Positions 1 to 9,142 of a DNA stretch of 64,000 nt are shown here, in pieces. The DNA lies in the NCBI GenBank assembly GCA_017470815.1, contig JAFUXT010000004.1, positions 24,639 through 88,638 of the forward strand, in the 5' to 3' direction. This DNA comes from a bacterium (lineage in GTDB: Bacteria; Cyanobacteriota; Vampirovibrionia; Gastranaerophilales; Gastranaerophilaceae). A model generated the notes under the pieces. The model was not told where the DNA came from and searched no databases. It worked only from the letters and a program-made list of their open reading frames with translations. Position numbers and translations under genes: made by a program. The first letter of the stretch is position 1. The number at the start of each line of letters is the position of its first letter.

Positions 1-84
1 GCTAATATTGTAAAAGAAAAAATTGATAAATTGCCGGCAGTAAATATTGATGAAATAGTTGGCAGATTGAGTAAAGAATCGTAG
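1..84 (+). CDS. C-terminal end of a protein that starts outside the window
   Basis: Frame 1 is open from the window edge to a TAG at 82-84 and gives 27 residues ending in GRLSKES. The piece is rich in Lys, Asp, Glu and Ile and looks like a soluble C-terminus. It sits 23 nt before the next gene on the same strand. Too little is present to assign a family. Confidence 0.5.
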   Translation, partial: ANIVKEKIDKLPAVNIDEIVGRLSKES

Positions 85-107
85 ATATTTTTATAAAGGA
101 AGAAATT

Positions 108-446
108 ATGCAAGTTCAGAAAATTAACAATCAATCTTTTGGTATGGCTGTAAAATACAGTCCTGATTACGACACTGTCAGAACATTTATCCATAGCAAT
201 TACAGTCGTGAAGTAAACGATAAAGTTGGTATTATTACTAAACTTCAGGCAAAAAATCCTGTTGATATTTATCTTTCTATCGCAAATAAAGACGGTAAAA
301 AAGTTCTTCGTGCAGAAGTTGAAAATGATACCTATACGGAAGGTTTTTGGCGTAGTGCAAAAAGAGTGCTCACAGGCGCAGAAAAAGCCGCAAATCGTAT
401 TCATAAAGAAAGACAAGAACTGGACAGATTGTTAAACAGAGCATAA
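108..446 (+). CDS. Small hypothetical protein with MQV...F N-terminus
   Basis: This 112-residue protein is preceded by a good Shine-Dalgarno (aaaggaag, 7 nt before ATG). I do not recognise the family. There is no signal peptide or membrane segment; the C-terminal third is helical and basic (RSAKRVLTGAEKAANRIHKE). The first 15 residues (MQVQKINNQSFGMAV) resemble the start of the unrelated protein at 8261-9061 (MQVNSVSATNFCANF), which suggests a shared N-terminal tag. A strong bidirectional terminator follows. Confidence 0.7.
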   Translation: MQVQKINNQSFGMAVKYSPDYDTVRTFIHSNYSREVNDKVGIITKLQAKNPVDIYLSIANKDGKKVLRAEVENDTYTEGFWRSAKRVLTGAEKAANRIHKERQELDRLLNRA

Positions 447-463
447 TTACATATATTAAACAT

Positions 464-497
464 AAAAAAGAGGATGTCTTTTTCAGACATCCTCTTT
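464..497. terminator. Bidirectional rho-independent terminator
   Basis: A perfect stem (aaaagaggatgtct / agacatcctctttt) with a short loop has T-runs on both sides. It lies between two convergent genes and can stop both the small + gene and serS. Confidence 0.9.
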
Positions 498-499
498 TA

Positions 500-1765
500 T
501 TATATTTTATCAAATCCTGTATATTTTCTTAAAACTTCAGGAATAATAATTGTTCCGTCTGAAGTTTGGAAGTTCTCTACAATTGCTGCAAATGTTCTTC
601 CGACTGCCAAACCTGAACCGTTTATAGTATGAACAAATCTTGTTTTGCCGGTTGCTTTGTCTTTATAGCGGATATTTGCTCTGCGAGCCTGATAATCGCC
701 GTAATTTGAACAACTTGAAATTTCTTTGTATGTATTATAAGAAGGTAACCATACTTCCAAATCCCAGCATTTATTTGCGCTAAAACCTATATCAGCCGTA
801 CATAAAGCAACTTTTCTGTAAGGTAAACCCAAGAGTTGCAACATTCTTTCGCCGTCTTGAGTTAATTTTTCGTGTTCTGACGGAGAGTTTTCAGGAGTTG
901 TATATTTCACCATTTCAACTTTATTAAATTGGTGAACTCTGATTAAACCTCTTGTATCTTTACCTGCAGAACCGGCTTCACGTCTGAAACACGGCGTATA
1001 AGCAGTCATGTATTTTGGCAGGTCGTCTTCTGATAAAATTTCGCCTGCATAAATGTTTGTAACAGGAACTTCTGCTGTCGGAATAAGGTATAAATCTTCG
1101 TTTTCGCATTTATACATATCTTCTTTGAATTTTGGAAGTTGTCCTGTACCTGTCATGGTTGCAGCGTTTGCCATAAACGGAGGTAAAATTTCTTCATAGC
1201 CTTCGTTTTCTGTGTGCTGGTCAAGGAAGAAATTTATTATTGCTCTTTCTAATCTTGCACCTTTGCCTCTGTATAGAGTGAATCTTGATTGAGATAATTT
1301 TACTCCTCTTTCAAAATCTACAAGACCTTTTTCTTCGCACAAATCCCAATGTGCTTTCGGTTCAAAATCAAATTTTGTCGGTTCACCCCAGGTTGAAACA
1401 ACTACATTATCATCTTCCGATGTTCCGACAGGAGTTGTTTCGTCAGGAATATTCGGGATATGAAGAAGAACATTTCTTTGTTTTTCGTCAAGTTCGTTTT
1501 GTTTTTCTTCAAGTGCTTTTATTTCGTCACCTAATTCTCTGACTTCTTCCTGAATAGCATCAGTATTTTCGCCGTTTTTCTTCATCATGCCGATTTTTTG
1601 TGATTCGTTTTTGCGTTTTGCACGAAGTTCATCAGCCTGAGTTTGAATTTTTCTTCTTTCTTCATCAATTTGTAATACTTCGTCTATTGACCATTGCGGA
1701 TTTCTTCTTTTCAAAAGTTCGTTTATTTTTTCGGGGTTTTCCCTAATAAGTTTAATATCAAGCAT
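500..1765 (-). CDS. serS: Seryl-tRNA synthetase
   Basis: This cytoplasmic enzyme charges tRNA-Ser with serine using ATP. The 421-residue length is normal for class II SerRS. The N-terminal half contains the long antiparallel coiled-coil tRNA-binding arm (roughly residues 28-105, rich in Glu, Lys and Gln). Class II motif 2 is seen at [15 protein letters not shown] and motif 3 at [18 protein letters not shown] near the C-terminus. The start is supported by an agaggga Shine-Dalgarno. The gene is divergent from lepA and ends at the shared terminator. Confidence 0.97.
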   Translation of the reverse strand: MLDIKLIRENPEKINELLKRRNPQWSIDEVLQIDEERRKIQTQADELRAKRKNESQKIGMMKKNGENTDAIQEEVRELGDEIKALEEKQNELDEKQRNVLLHIPNIPDETTPVGTSEDDNVVVSTWGEPTKFDFEPKAHWDLCEEKGLVDFERGVKLSQSRFTLYRGKGARLERAIINFFLDQHTENEGYEEILPPFMANAATMTGTGQLPKFKEDMYKCENEDLYLIPTAEVPVTNIYAGEILSEDDLPKYMTAYTPCFRREAGSAGKDTRGLIRVHQFNKVEMVKYTTPENSPSEHEKLTQDGERMLQLLGLPYRKVALCTADIGFSANKCWDLEVWLPSYNTYKEISSCSNYGDYQARRANIRYKDKATGKTRFVHTINGSGLAVGRTFAAIVENFQTSDGTIIIPEVLRKYTGFDKI

Positions 1766-1792
1766 TTTTCCCTCTTTTCATTAATTATATTT

Positions 1793-1812
1793 GGCAAGTA
1801 TGCCCAACCTAC
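1793..1812 (-). repeat. Dispersed short repeat, copy 1 (GTAGGTTGGGCAT type)
   Basis: The minus strand reads gtaggttgggcatacttgcc. It matches 3732-3751 on the plus strand at 17 of 20 bases, so inverted copies flank lepA. A related palindrome is at 58490-58514. It lies in the 137-nt gap between serS and lepA. Confidence 0.7.
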
Positions 1813-1868
1813 GATTTTATTTCGCAATTCAATATTATTCTAAAAATACTTACTAATCAAGAAAAATA

Positions 1869-1902
1869 TTGTTTTAGCCTATTTTTCATATATAATCAAA
1901 TT
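1869..1902 (+). promoter_or_regulatory. lepA promoter; probable leaderless start
   Basis: TATAAT at 1891-1896 is followed by exactly six bases (caaatt) and then the lepA ATG. A -35-like TTGTTT lies at 1869-1874 with a 16-nt spacer. No Shine-Dalgarno is present, so transcription should start at or beside the A of ATG. Confidence 0.75.
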
Positions 1903-3705
1903 ATGGCACTACGAGAAAATGTACGAAATTTTTGTATAATAGCACACATTGACCACGGGAAATCCACACTTGCCGACAGATTGTTAGAAAAAACAGGTAC
2001 GGTATCTCAAAGAGATATGCAGGAGCAACTTCTGGATTCAATGGATATTGAGCGTGAACGTGGAATTACGATTAAACTCAATGCCGCAAGAATGAATTAT
2101 AAAGCACATGACGGTAAAGATTATGAATTAAATCTCATTGATACTCCGGGGCATGTTGATTTTTCGTATGAAGTTTCCCGTTCTTTAGCGGCTTGTGAAG
2201 GCGCATTGTTAATTGTTGATGCCACTCAGGGAGTTGAGGCACAAACTTTAGCCAATGTATATCTTGCGATTGAACAAAATCTTGAAATTATACCGGTAAT
2301 CAATAAAATTGACCTTCCGTCTGCAGATGTTGAAAAGGTTAAAAAAGAGATTGAAGAAATTTTGGGACTTGATACATCTATTGCTATTCCTGTCAGTGCC
2401 AAAACAGGACAGGGAATTGAAGAAGTATTGGAAGCGATAGTGGATTATATACCCGCACCTGAAGATAATACCGAAAAACCTTTGCGTGCATTGATTTTTG
2501 ACAGTGTATATGACCAATATTTGGGAACTGTTTGCTATTTCAAAGTTGTTGACGGTGTGATGAATGTTGGTGACAAAGTCAGATTTATGGCAACAGGCAA
2601 AGAATGTGAAATTGTCGAACTCGGTTATCAAAATCCGCAAAGAGTGCCTGTAAAACAACTCAAATGCGGTGATGTAGGATATTTTGCCGGTTCAATAAAA
2701 GAACTTACCCGTTTTGTCGGAGATACTCTTACAACAGTTGAAAATCCTGCATCAGAACCTTTGCCCGGTTATAAAGAGGCTTTACCTATGGTATTTTCAG
2801 GACTTTACCCTGTTGATAATGAAGATTATGCGGATTTAAAAGAGGCTTTGGAAAAATTAAAACTCAATGACAGTTCGATAACTTTTGAGCCTGAAACATC
2901 AAATGCACTCGGATTTGGCTTCAGATGCGGTTTTCTTGGCATGCTTCACATGGAAATTATACAGGAGCGTCTTGAAAGAGAGTATGACTTGTCGCTTATT
3001 ACCACTGCGCCGTCTGTTGTCTATAAAGTTCATAAAACAAACGGGGAAGTCCTTGATATTGACAATCCCTCAAATCTTCCGGATGCGCAGTATCGTGATT
3101 TTATCGAAGAACCCTATGTCAAAGTACAAATTCTTGCACCGAACGATTATGTCGGAACTTTAATGGATTTGGCACAATCAAAACGGGGAATATTTATTAA
3201 TATGACCTATTTGGATAAGGTCAGAGTTGATTTAACTTATGAAATTCCTTTAAGTGAAGTTATTACAGATTTTTATGACCAGTTAAAATCCCGTACAAAA
3301 GGCTATGCAAGTATGGATTACGAATTTTGCGGATATAAGCGTTCTAATCTTGTAAAACTTGATATTATGCTCTCAGGGGAAGTCGTTGATGCTTTATCTG
3401 TAATTTGTCATACTGACAGTGCGTATTATATTGGGCAAAAATTAACGGTCAAACTGAAAGAAATTATCCCGAAACAACTTTTTGAAGTACCGATTCAGGC
3501 TGCAGTCGGCGGACGTATTATTGCCAGAACTAATATCAAAGCGATGCGTAAAAATGTACTTGCGAAATGTTATGGCGGTGATATTACCCGTAAAAGAAAA
3601 CTGCTCGAAAAACAAAAACGCGGTAAAAAGCGTATGAAATCTGTCGGTAGTGTAGAAATTCCGCAAGAAGCATTCATGGCTATTTTAAGTTTAGAAGAAG
3701 AATAG
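1903..3705 (+). CDS. lepA: Elongation factor 4 (LepA), ribosome back-translocase GTPase
   Basis: This translational GTPase binds stalled ribosomes and promotes back-translocation or remodelling. The 600-residue length is typical. G1 is AHIDHGKST near residue 14, G3 is DTPGHVDF, G4 is NKIDLP and G5 is SAKTGQG. The EF4-specific basic C-terminal domain is present ([20 protein letters not shown]). The start is fixed by similarity to LepA N-termini ([15 protein letters not shown]) and by the promoter six bases upstream. It appears to be a single-gene transcript. Confidence 0.97.
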   Translation: MALRENVRNFCIIAHIDHGKSTLADRLLEKTGTVSQRDMQEQLLDSMDIERERGITIKLNAARMNYKAHDGKDYELNLIDTPGHVDFSYEVSRSLAACEGALLIVDATQGVEAQTLANVYLAIEQNLEIIPVINKIDLPSADVEKVKKEIEEILGLDTSIAIPVSAKTGQGIEEVLEAIVDYIPAPEDNTEKPLRALIFDSVYDQYLGTVCYFKVVDGVMNVGDKVRFMATGKECEIVELGYQNPQRVPVKQLKCGDVGYFAGSIKELTRFVGDTLTTVENPASEPLPGYKEALPMVFSGLYPVDNEDYADLKEALEKLKLNDSSITFEPETSNALGFGFRCGFLGMLHMEIIQERLEREYDLSLITTAPSVVYKVHKTNGEVLDIDNPSNLPDAQYRDFIEEPYVKVQILAPNDYVGTLMDLAQSKRGIFINMTYLDKVRVDLTYEIPLSEVITDFYDQLKSRTKGYASMDYEFCGYKRSNLVKLDIMLSGEVVDALSVICHTDSAYYIGQKLTVKLKEIIPKQLFEVPIQAAVGGRIIARTNIKAMRKNVLAKCYGGDITRKRKLLEKQKRGKKRMKSVGSVEIPQEAFMAILSLEEE

Positions 3706-3731
3706 GTATTAAGTAGGTAAGTCATTAAAAT

Positions 3732-3751
3732 GTAGGTTGGACATGCCTGCC
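3732..3751 (+). repeat. Dispersed short repeat, copy 2 (GTAGGTTGGACAT type)
   Basis: This sequence, gtaggttggacatgcctgcc, is an inverted copy of 1793-1812. It lies just downstream of the lepA stop. The rest of the 240-nt gap before the next gene holds the dyad at 3800-3815 and the leader of the next gene. Confidence 0.7.
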
Positions 3752-3799
3752 CGATAATAAAACTTAAATACTAAACTACTTAATGATATGACGCTTTTT

Positions 3800-3815
3800 G
3801 TTAACATTTGTTAAC
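3800..3815. promoter_or_regulatory. Perfect 16-bp dyad GTTAACA-tt-TGTTAAC (putative operator)
   Basis: A perfect palindrome lies upstream of the gene at 3946. A looser dyad with the same TTGTTA/TAACAA half-sites occurs upstream of the related gene (4499-4518), so a common regulator is possible. No cognate protein is identified. Confidence 0.45.
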
Positions 3816-3914
3816 AATTCACTCAAATCATGCAATTATCTCATTTTAAAATACTTTATATATATACGAGAGATGGAAAATCTATCAATAGGATGAACGA
3901 TAAAAACATATTAC

Positions 3915-3926
3915 AAATATGTGAGT
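3915..3926 (+). promoter_or_regulatory. 5' UTR box complementary to the 3' UTR of the same gene
   Basis: AAATATGTGAGT, just before the Shine-Dalgarno, is the exact reverse complement of 4368-4379 downstream of the stop codon. It also overlaps a local 7-bp hairpin (ACATATT-aca-AATATGT, 3906-3922), so alternative foldings are possible. Confidence 0.5.
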
Positions 3927-3945
3927 ACAAAAAGGAGATTGACAA

Positions 3946-4347
3946 ATGAGCGGAACAAATGGCGTAAACGGAAGCGGAAACAAATTTCAGTTACCTAATT
4001 TTTGGAGTAAACCAAGTTTACATACAGCAAAAACCGAAGAAATAACAAGTTCTACACCGATTAAATTTACAGGCTTGAATACAGTTAAAAGAGAAAATTT
4101 AGATGAATTAAGTCCTTATGCAGCAATGGGTGTTAAATTTTCAGCAAAAGCACCGGTCGGTTCAGTTGAATCATATATGGCTGCAGCACCTGAATTTAGC
4201 AGATGGCAGGGTAATTTTGGACCTTTAGGTAAAAAAGATTTGGCAACATTAGATAATTTGAGTAATGTATACGCAAAAGTTGCCGAAAACAAAGCAGATG
4301 TAACAGAACATTTGCAAGACTGTCCGTTTGACTTCTTTACCGCATAG
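3946..4347 (+). CDS. Small hypothetical protein, paralogue of 4595-5008
   Basis: This 133-residue protein has a clear aaggaga Shine-Dalgarno and no signal peptide or membrane segment. It is not a family I recognise. It shares short features with the next gene: a central FTGL (FKGL in the neighbour) segment, GVKFSAKAP versus GVKISKFAPK, and a C-terminus of the form PF-x-x-x-F-x-A (PFDFFTA here, PFADLFA there). The flanking regulatory layout is also shared (TGTGAGTA box before the start, ACTCACA box and an AAGnCGATTGA terminator after the stop). I infer a duplicated, co-regulated pair of unknown role. Confidence 0.75.
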   Translation: MSGTNGVNGSGNKFQLPNFWSKPSLHTAKTEEITSSTPIKFTGLNTVKRENLDELSPYAAMGVKFSAKAPVGSVESYMAAAPEFSRWQGNFGPLGKKDLATLDNLSNVYAKVAENKADVTEHLQDCPFDFFTA

Positions 4348-4367
4348 TAAAATAATAAAATCTTTAA

Positions 4368-4379
4368 ACTCACATATTT
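4368..4379 (+). promoter_or_regulatory. 3' UTR box complementary to the 5' UTR box
   Basis: ACTCACATATTT pairs perfectly over 12 bases with 3915-3926 and abuts the terminator stem. Confidence 0.5.
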
Positions 4380-4380
4380 T

Positions 4381-4410
4381 AAGCCGATTGAATTTTCAAT
4401 CGGCTTTTTA
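4381..4410 (+). terminator. Rho-independent terminator
   Basis: The stem AAGCCGATTGA/TCAATCGGCTT is followed by a T-run. It is nearly identical to the terminator of the paralogue at 5061-5086. Confidence 0.9.
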
Positions 4411-4423
4411 ATGAATTGAACCA

Positions 4424-4460
4424 CACCCCAACCCTCCCCTATAAATAGGAGAGGGAATTA
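4424..4460. repeat. Dispersed palindromic repeat (ccctcccctA-taaa-TAGGAGAGGG)
   Basis: An imperfect 10-bp stem (4432-4441 with 4446-4455) lies inside a caaccctccc...gagggaatt context. The sequence resembles 19523-19557, where a related repeat forms the end of the helicase gene. Confidence 0.55.
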
Positions 4461-4498
4461 GCCTCACTTCTGATTACAGTAAGATGTTTGGGTGAAAT

Positions 4499-4518
4499 TT
4501 GTTACAAAAACTTAACAA
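4499..4518. promoter_or_regulatory. Dyad TTGTTA-N8-TAACAA (putative operator)
   Basis: This inverted repeat upstream of 4595 has half-sites like the perfect dyad at 3800-3815 upstream of the paralogous gene. Confidence 0.35.
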
Positions 4519-4566
4519 TGCATGACAAAATTCTAAAGATTATTAAAAACATGCCGATAACCTGTA

Positions 4567-4576
4567 TGTGAGTAAA
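4567..4576 (+). promoter_or_regulatory. 5' UTR box complementary to the 3' UTR of the same gene
   Basis: TGTGAGTAAA is the exact reverse complement of 5041-5050 after the stop. It corresponds in position to 3915-3926 in the paralogue. Confidence 0.5.
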
Positions 4577-4594
4577 ATTTAAGGAGACCAAGTT

Positions 4595-5008
4595 ATGGCA
4601 GTTGAATTTAACAGATTCGGAAAGTACAACAATTACAACTTGTTTATTGGTCAAGATGCGGCTAAAAAAGCGCAAGAAGGTCAGAAAGAAGAAGTAAAAG
4701 AAGTTGAAACAAAAGCACCGGCATTTAAAGGTTTGGAAAATGAAACAGATTTATTAACCAAAAATGCACAAAATCTTTACGGAGTTAAAATTTCCAAATT
4801 TGCACCAAAAGACAGTGATATTGCTGATGAAACAAATGCAATTTTGGCAGGATTAGGGTTTAACTATAAAGTAACACCACAGCAGGTTGCAAGTGTTGCA
4901 AACGGTTTGAATGAAGTTGTTCTACCGGGTTTAAAATCAGTTGAAGACGGCGCAGTTGCTGCACATATTGCAGACCCAAACGGTCCGTTCGCTGATTTGT
5001 TTGCTTAA
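4595..5008 (+). CDS. Small hypothetical protein, paralogue of 3946-4347
   Basis: This 137-residue protein has an aaggaga Shine-Dalgarno. The N-terminal third is charged (KKAQEGQKEEVKEVETKAP), followed by FKGLENETDLLTKNAQNLYGVK and a helical C-terminal half ending in PFADLFA. There is no signal peptide and no recognised family. It is carried on its own transcript with its own terminator. It shares UTR architecture and short motifs with the preceding gene. Confidence 0.75.
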   Translation: MAVEFNRFGKYNNYNLFIGQDAAKKAQEGQKEEVKEVETKAPAFKGLENETDLLTKNAQNLYGVKISKFAPKDSDIADETNAILAGLGFNYKVTPQQVASVANGLNEVVLPGLKSVEDGAVAAHIADPNGPFADLFA

Positions 5009-5040
5009 GAGCAGAGACAGTATAAAACTTATAATATATA

Positions 5041-5050
5041 TTTACTCACA
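5041..5050 (+). promoter_or_regulatory. 3' UTR box complementary to the 5' UTR box
   Basis: TTTACTCACA pairs perfectly over 10 bases with 4567-4576. It lies 10 nt before the terminator. Confidence 0.5.
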
Positions 5051-5060
5051 CACTTTTTTA

Positions 5061-5086
5061 AGTCGATTGAAATCAATCGGCTTTTT
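5061..5086 (+). terminator. Rho-independent terminator
   Basis: The stem AGTCGATTGA/TCAATCGGCT (one G-T pair) has a 2-nt loop and a following T-run. Confidence 0.88.
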
Positions 5087-5097
5087 AATTTTGTATT

Positions 5098-5164
5098 AAA
5101 GGCAATAAAGCACTAAGATACTAAGGCAATAAGAAAATAAATTGAATATACTTAGTGCCTTTAT
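5098..5164. repeat. Dispersed imperfect palindrome (GCACTAAG ... CTTAGTGC)
   Basis: The ends aaaggcaataaagcactaag and cttagtgcctttatt are imperfect inverted copies. The element occupies most of the gap between the paralogue pair and dnaG. Confidence 0.5.
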
Positions 5165-5223
5165 TATTCTACAATTTTTGTATGATTCTTTCCAAAACCC
5201 TTACAAAAACTTCGTATTAGTGC

Positions 5224-5229
5224 TAAAAT
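5224..5229 (+). promoter_or_regulatory. dnaG -10 element; probable leaderless start
   Basis: An extended -10 (TGcTAAAAT) ends six bases before the dnaG ATG. There is no Shine-Dalgarno in the intervening tttggt. Confidence 0.65.
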
Positions 5230-5235
5230 TTTGGT

Positions 5236-7128
5236 ATGTCTGGAACGTGGGATGAATTAATACAGGATATAAAAAGCCGTCTTGATATTGTAGATGTTGT
5301 ATCTCAGCAGGTTGTCCTCAAAAAAAGAGGCAATTCCTATTGGGGTTTATGCCCTTTTCATAAGGATAAAAATCCATCATTTTGTGTTACGCCGTCAATG
5401 GGAATTTATAAATGCTTTAGTTGCGGTGAAGGCGGAGATGCAATTAAATTCATTATGAAAACCAAAAATCAGGAGTTTCGGGAAGTCATTGAAGATTTGG
5501 CAGAACAATTCGGGCTTGAAATTCCGCATACTCACAAATCAGAGGGTTCAACAAGAGAATTAAAAGAGCAAATGCTTAATGCTACGGCTATTGCGTCTGA
5601 AATTTACCATGATTTTCTTTTGAGAAATAAAACAGATAATGCCCAAATGGCACTTGATTATTTAGCAAAAAGAGGGATTGGTTCGGATATTATCAAAAAA
5701 TTTCATCTCGGTGTTGCGCCAAAAAGTTATTCAACGCTTTATGATGAATTGAGAAAAGATTTTTCTAATGATGTGTTAGAAAAAGCAGGACTGATTTTAA
5801 AAAGTGAAAAAGGCGGGTATATAGACCGATTCAGAGGTCGTTTAATTATACCTATCCGCAACGAAAACGGTGAATTTGTCGCTTTTGGCGCAAGAGCGTT
5901 AGAAAGCGGTCAAAGCCCGAAATATATAAATTCATCTGATTCTTTAATTTACAACAAAAGTAAGATTTTATACGGTCTTGATACTGCAAAAGATGCTATA
6001 AAATCTGAAGATGCGGTAGTTTTGATGGAAGGTTATTTTGATGTAATATCTTCTCAGGCTCACGGGATAGAAAACTGTGTTGCATCCTGCGGAACAGCCT
6101 TAACTCCTGACCATGTCAGACTTTTGTCAAGATATACCAAATCAAGAAGAATTTATTTATCTTTTGATACGGACGGAGCAGGTCAAAAAGCAACAGTAAA
6201 AGGTGCCTCCGTTATAAAAGAAGTTTTTGCGGGTTTGGGTAATATCAAACAATTTGATGAAAGTTATTTGCCGATAAGTTCAAGTGCAGAGCGTTATGCC
6301 TGCGAAATCAGAGTAATTGCACCACCGGAAGGAAAAGACCCTGATGAATTTGTACGCTCTGTCGGTGCGGATGCTTATAAAATGTATATGAGTAAAGCAC
6401 CTCTGTATATAGATTTTCAAATAAACAGCATCTTAAAACAAAAAGATAACTACAAAACCCCGCAGGAAAAAGCACAGTATATAAGCACAATTATCCCTGT
6501 TTTGGCTGAAATTCAAAACAAAGTAATACGCAGCGAATACGTTGAAATGGTAGCACAAAGTTTAGGTATAGAATCATCTGTAATTAAGTCTGAACTGCGT
6601 TCTTACGATAATGCCAATATTCCGCAAGTTGAACGAATTGTTAAGAATGTAACAAAAAGTAATTCTGTGTCACAAAAAGCGCAAAAATTTTTATTGAGCG
6701 TTTTTTTAGTACCCGACAATCATTTTTCTTTCTCTGAATTAAGTGAAATGATGTCAAAGGTCATATTCGATGATGAAATATTAATAATTGTAAAATCTAC
6801 AATTGACAAATTGATATGTACCGTAAATAATGTGAAAGAATTAATCGAACACTTATATACTGAATTTGTTGAAAACCCTGATGCTCAGGCAGTTTTACCC
6901 GAACTAATCGAGCATGCTCAAGCATATAAAGGTCTTGACAAAGAGGAATTCAGGAACGCCATAAATGAAACTATTGCTAAAATCAATCAGTGTAAGCATG
7001 TCGAGGAAGTTAAACACATAAAAAAAATTTATAAAGGGATTGATGATGACGATCCCGAAGCTCTTAAAATTCAAATTCAATTAAGAGATAAAATTAAGAA
7101 CAAAAGACAAAAATCGGAGATGAATTAG
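5236..7128 (+). CDS. dnaG: DNA primase
   Basis: This replication enzyme makes RNA primers and is normally recruited by DnaB helicase. The 630-residue length is typical. The CHC2 zinc ribbon is C39-x2-H42 and C60-x2-C63. The RNA-polymerase core follows, with Toprim signatures VVLMEGYFDV (about residue 258) and FDTDGAGQ (about residue 313). The C-terminal helicase-binding region is present but poorly conserved. The stop codon abuts the rpoD start, giving a dnaG-rpoD unit without rpsU. Confidence 0.96.
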   Translation: MSGTWDELIQDIKSRLDIVDVVSQQVVLKKRGNSYWGLCPFHKDKNPSFCVTPSMGIYKCFSCGEGGDAIKFIMKTKNQEFREVIEDLAEQFGLEIPHTHKSEGSTRELKEQMLNATAIASEIYHDFLLRNKTDNAQMALDYLAKRGIGSDIIKKFHLGVAPKSYSTLYDELRKDFSNDVLEKAGLILKSEKGGYIDRFRGRLIIPIRNENGEFVAFGARALESGQSPKYINSSDSLIYNKSKILYGLDTAKDAIKSEDAVVLMEGYFDVISSQAHGIENCVASCGTALTPDHVRLLSRYTKSRRIYLSFDTDGAGQKATVKGASVIKEVFAGLGNIKQFDESYLPISSSAERYACEIRVIAPPEGKDPDEFVRSVGADAYKMYMSKAPLYIDFQINSILKQKDNYKTPQEKAQYISTIIPVLAEIQNKVIRSEYVEMVAQSLGIESSVIKSELRSYDNANIPQVERIVKNVTKSNSVSQKAQKFLLSVFLVPDNHFSFSELSEMMSKVIFDDEILIIVKSTIDKLICTVNNVKELIEHLYTEFVENPDAQAVLPELIEHAQAYKGLDKEEFRNAINETIAKINQCKHVEEVKHIKKIYKGIDDDDPEALKIQIQLRDKIKNKRQKSEMN

Positions 7129-8220
7129 ATGACAAGAAAAAGACAAGGCAGTTCTTCAGTTATTAGTATTGAAGAAGAAGATGCATTAGATTTAAGAGGT
7201 TTAGGTGAAGATGATTCGCTTGATAATGATGCAGTAAATTATATGAATGTAGATATTTCTACTGATAATATTGACGATATTGTTACTTCAAAAATGGGCG
7301 ATAAAGTGTCTTCTGATGACATTTATATGATGCGCTCATCGGACGAACCTGATCCTCGTGATTTGGAAGTTCCAAAAAGTATTGCAATAGATGACCCTGT
7401 TCGTCTTTATTTGCGTGAAATCGGTCGCATCAAATTGTTATCAGCAAATGATGAAATTGCACTTGCAAGACAAATATTAGAAGGTGGAAGTGCCGGTGCC
7501 ATTGCCAAAAGAAAACTTGTTCAGGCAAATTTAAGACTTGTTGTCAGTATTGCAAAAAAATATATCGGTCGTGGAATGTTATTCTTGGATTTGATTCAGG
7601 AAGGCAATTTGGGTTTAATCAGAGCGGCTGAAAAATTTGACCATGAAAGAGGTTTTAAATTCTCTACTTATGCGACTTGGTGGATTAGACAGGCAATTAC
7701 TCGTGCTATTGCTGATCAGGCAAGAACTATCAGAATCCCTGTTCACATGGTTGAAACTATTAACAAACTGAAAAAAGTTACAAGAAAACTTGCTCAGGAA
7801 AATTCAAGAAAACCGACCGAAGAAGAACTTGCAGCAGAAATGAATGTTTCAATTTCAAAACTTCGTGACATTATTAAAATTGCGCAAGAACCTTTATCTT
7901 TGGAAACTCCTATAGGGAAAGAAGAAGATTCTCGTTTGGGTGATTTTATTGAGGATAGAGAAGCCGATGCGCCTGTAAAAAGGGTTGCTTCAGAACTTTT
8001 AAAAGAAGATTTGGCAGAAGTTCTCTGCACATTATCCCCAAGAGAACGCGATGTTTTGAGATTGCGTTTTGGTATGGATGACGGCAGACAAAGAACATTA
8101 GAAGAAGTTGGTCAATTGTTCGGTGTTACAAGAGAGCGTATCAGACAAATTGAAGCAAAAGCGTTGCGTAAACTTCGCCATCCGAACAAAAAGAAAAAAC
8201 TTGAAGAATATGTTGAATAA
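7129..8220 (+). CDS. rpoD: RNA polymerase primary sigma factor (sigma-70/SigA)
   Basis: This is the housekeeping sigma factor, 363 residues. An acidic Asp-rich N-terminus of about 80 residues replaces a full region 1.1. Region 1.2 is [16 protein letters not shown]. Region 2 includes [16 protein letters not shown] and [15 protein letters not shown] (-10 recognition). Region 4 has the helix-turn-helix [20 protein letters not shown] for the -35. The Shine-Dalgarno (cggaga) lies within the end of dnaG, so the genes are translationally close. A strong terminator follows. Confidence 0.97.
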   Translation: MTRKRQGSSSVISIEEEDALDLRGLGEDDSLDNDAVNYMNVDISTDNIDDIVTSKMGDKVSSDDIYMMRSSDEPDPRDLEVPKSIAIDDPVRLYLREIGRIKLLSANDEIALARQILEGGSAGAIAKRKLVQANLRLVVSIAKKYIGRGMLFLDLIQEGNLGLIRAAEKFDHERGFKFSTYATWWIRQAITRAIADQARTIRIPVHMVETINKLKKVTRKLAQENSRKPTEEELAAEMNVSISKLRDIIKIAQEPLSLETPIGKEEDSRLGDFIEDREADAPVKRVASELLKEDLAEVLCTLSPRERDVLRLRFGMDDGRQRTLEEVGQLFGVTRERIRQIEAKALRKLRHPNKKKKLEEYVE

Positions 8221-8222
8221 TC

Positions 8223-8257
8223 AAAAAACTCTCTCATAATTTGAGAGAGTTTTTTTT
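8223..8257. terminator. Bidirectional terminator after rpoD
   Basis: The stem AAACTCTCTCA/TGAGAGAGTTT has A- and T-runs on its two sides and lies between convergent genes. Confidence 0.9.
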
Positions 8258-8260
8258 ATT

Positions 8261-9061
8261 CTATTCTGCAATCTCAGGGGCTTTTTCAAAATATGTATTC
8301 CAAAGCATTTTATAATCTTTAAGATTTGTGCAATATGCCTCCAAATCAAGTGAAACACCCTTTTTAACAGGATAGGTTTTTACTCCTACGGCTTTGTATA
8401 TTGCACGCATAAAAATATTTGAAATCCCGTCACTTCCTCTTACCCATGGAGTTGAATGAGCCAAAACCCACCTCATTTCTGCAATTTGGGGGTTGACTGT
8501 TTCCAAATCTTTTGGTTTTATATCATTTTTTACATATTTTGGAATAATTTGTTTACAGATATTAAACACATAATCAAATGCAATATTAATATTTTCAGGT
8601 GCACCATGAAACAATTTTCCGATGTAAAAATTTGATGGTTTGGTAAGCCTTATTCTTCTTTGGTAGGGATCTTCAAGCGGTTTGAGATAAGTATTGTATA
8701 GCCTTTCTGAATATGTACTGTATTTTTCAACATTGTAAGGAGTAAAAATTTCAGCCTCTTTTGATTGCCACCCTGCCCTGTCAGTTCTTAAAATACCTGT
8801 ATTTTTTTGTTTATGCAAGTCTTCACAATTTCTGTTTGCATAACGTGCACTTTTTGAAATAAATTTTAAAACAGTTTCCGCATCTGTATTTTTACGAAAC
8901 ATATCTACTGCATCATCTGCGATTTGCGAAACTTCCTGTGCCCATTTATCACTTTGACCGTAACCTTTTAGCCTGATAAAAAAATCATCTTTATTAAATT
9001 TAAGTTTCGGCGAATTAAAATTCGCGCAGAAATTTGTTGCTGAAACACTGTTTACTTGCAT
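8261..9061 (-). CDS. Hypothetical protein with MQV...F N-terminus
   Basis: This 266-residue protein has no signal peptide or membrane segment. I do not recognise the family. The most conserved-looking part is near residues 203-250: LAHSTPWVRGSDGISNIFMR followed by a Tyr/Lys-rich stretch. An invariant-looking His-x-x-x-W-x-Arg-Gly-Ser arrangement there could be an active site. The start MQVNSVSATNFCANF resembles that of the protein at 108-446. No Shine-Dalgarno is seen; the upstream tttaatataat could instead be a -10 close to the ATG. Confidence 0.7.
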   Translation of the reverse strand: MQVNSVSATNFCANFNSPKLKFNKDDFFIRLKGYGQSDKWAQEVSQIADDAVDMFRKNTDAETVLKFISKSARYANRNCEDLHKQKNTGILRTDRAGWQSKEAEIFTPYNVEKYSTYSERLYNTYLKPLEDPYQRRIRLTKPSNFYIGKLFHGAPENINIAFDYVFNICKQIIPKYVKNDIKPKDLETVNPQIAEMRWVLAHSTPWVRGSDGISNIFMRAIYKAVGVKTYPVKKGVSLDLEAYCTNLKDYKMLWNTYFEKAPEIAE

Positions 9062-9093
9062 ATTATATTAAAACCCATAAAAATAAAATTTGC

Positions 9094-9127
9094 AAAAGAA
9101 AGGTGCAACATTTTGCACCTTTCTTTT
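9094..9127 (-). terminator. Rho-independent terminator
   Basis: A perfect stem AAAAGAAAGGTGCAA/TTGCACCTTTCTTTT lies downstream of the glycosylase gene. Confidence 0.9.
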
Positions 9128-9142
9128 AATTCATCTTATTAT

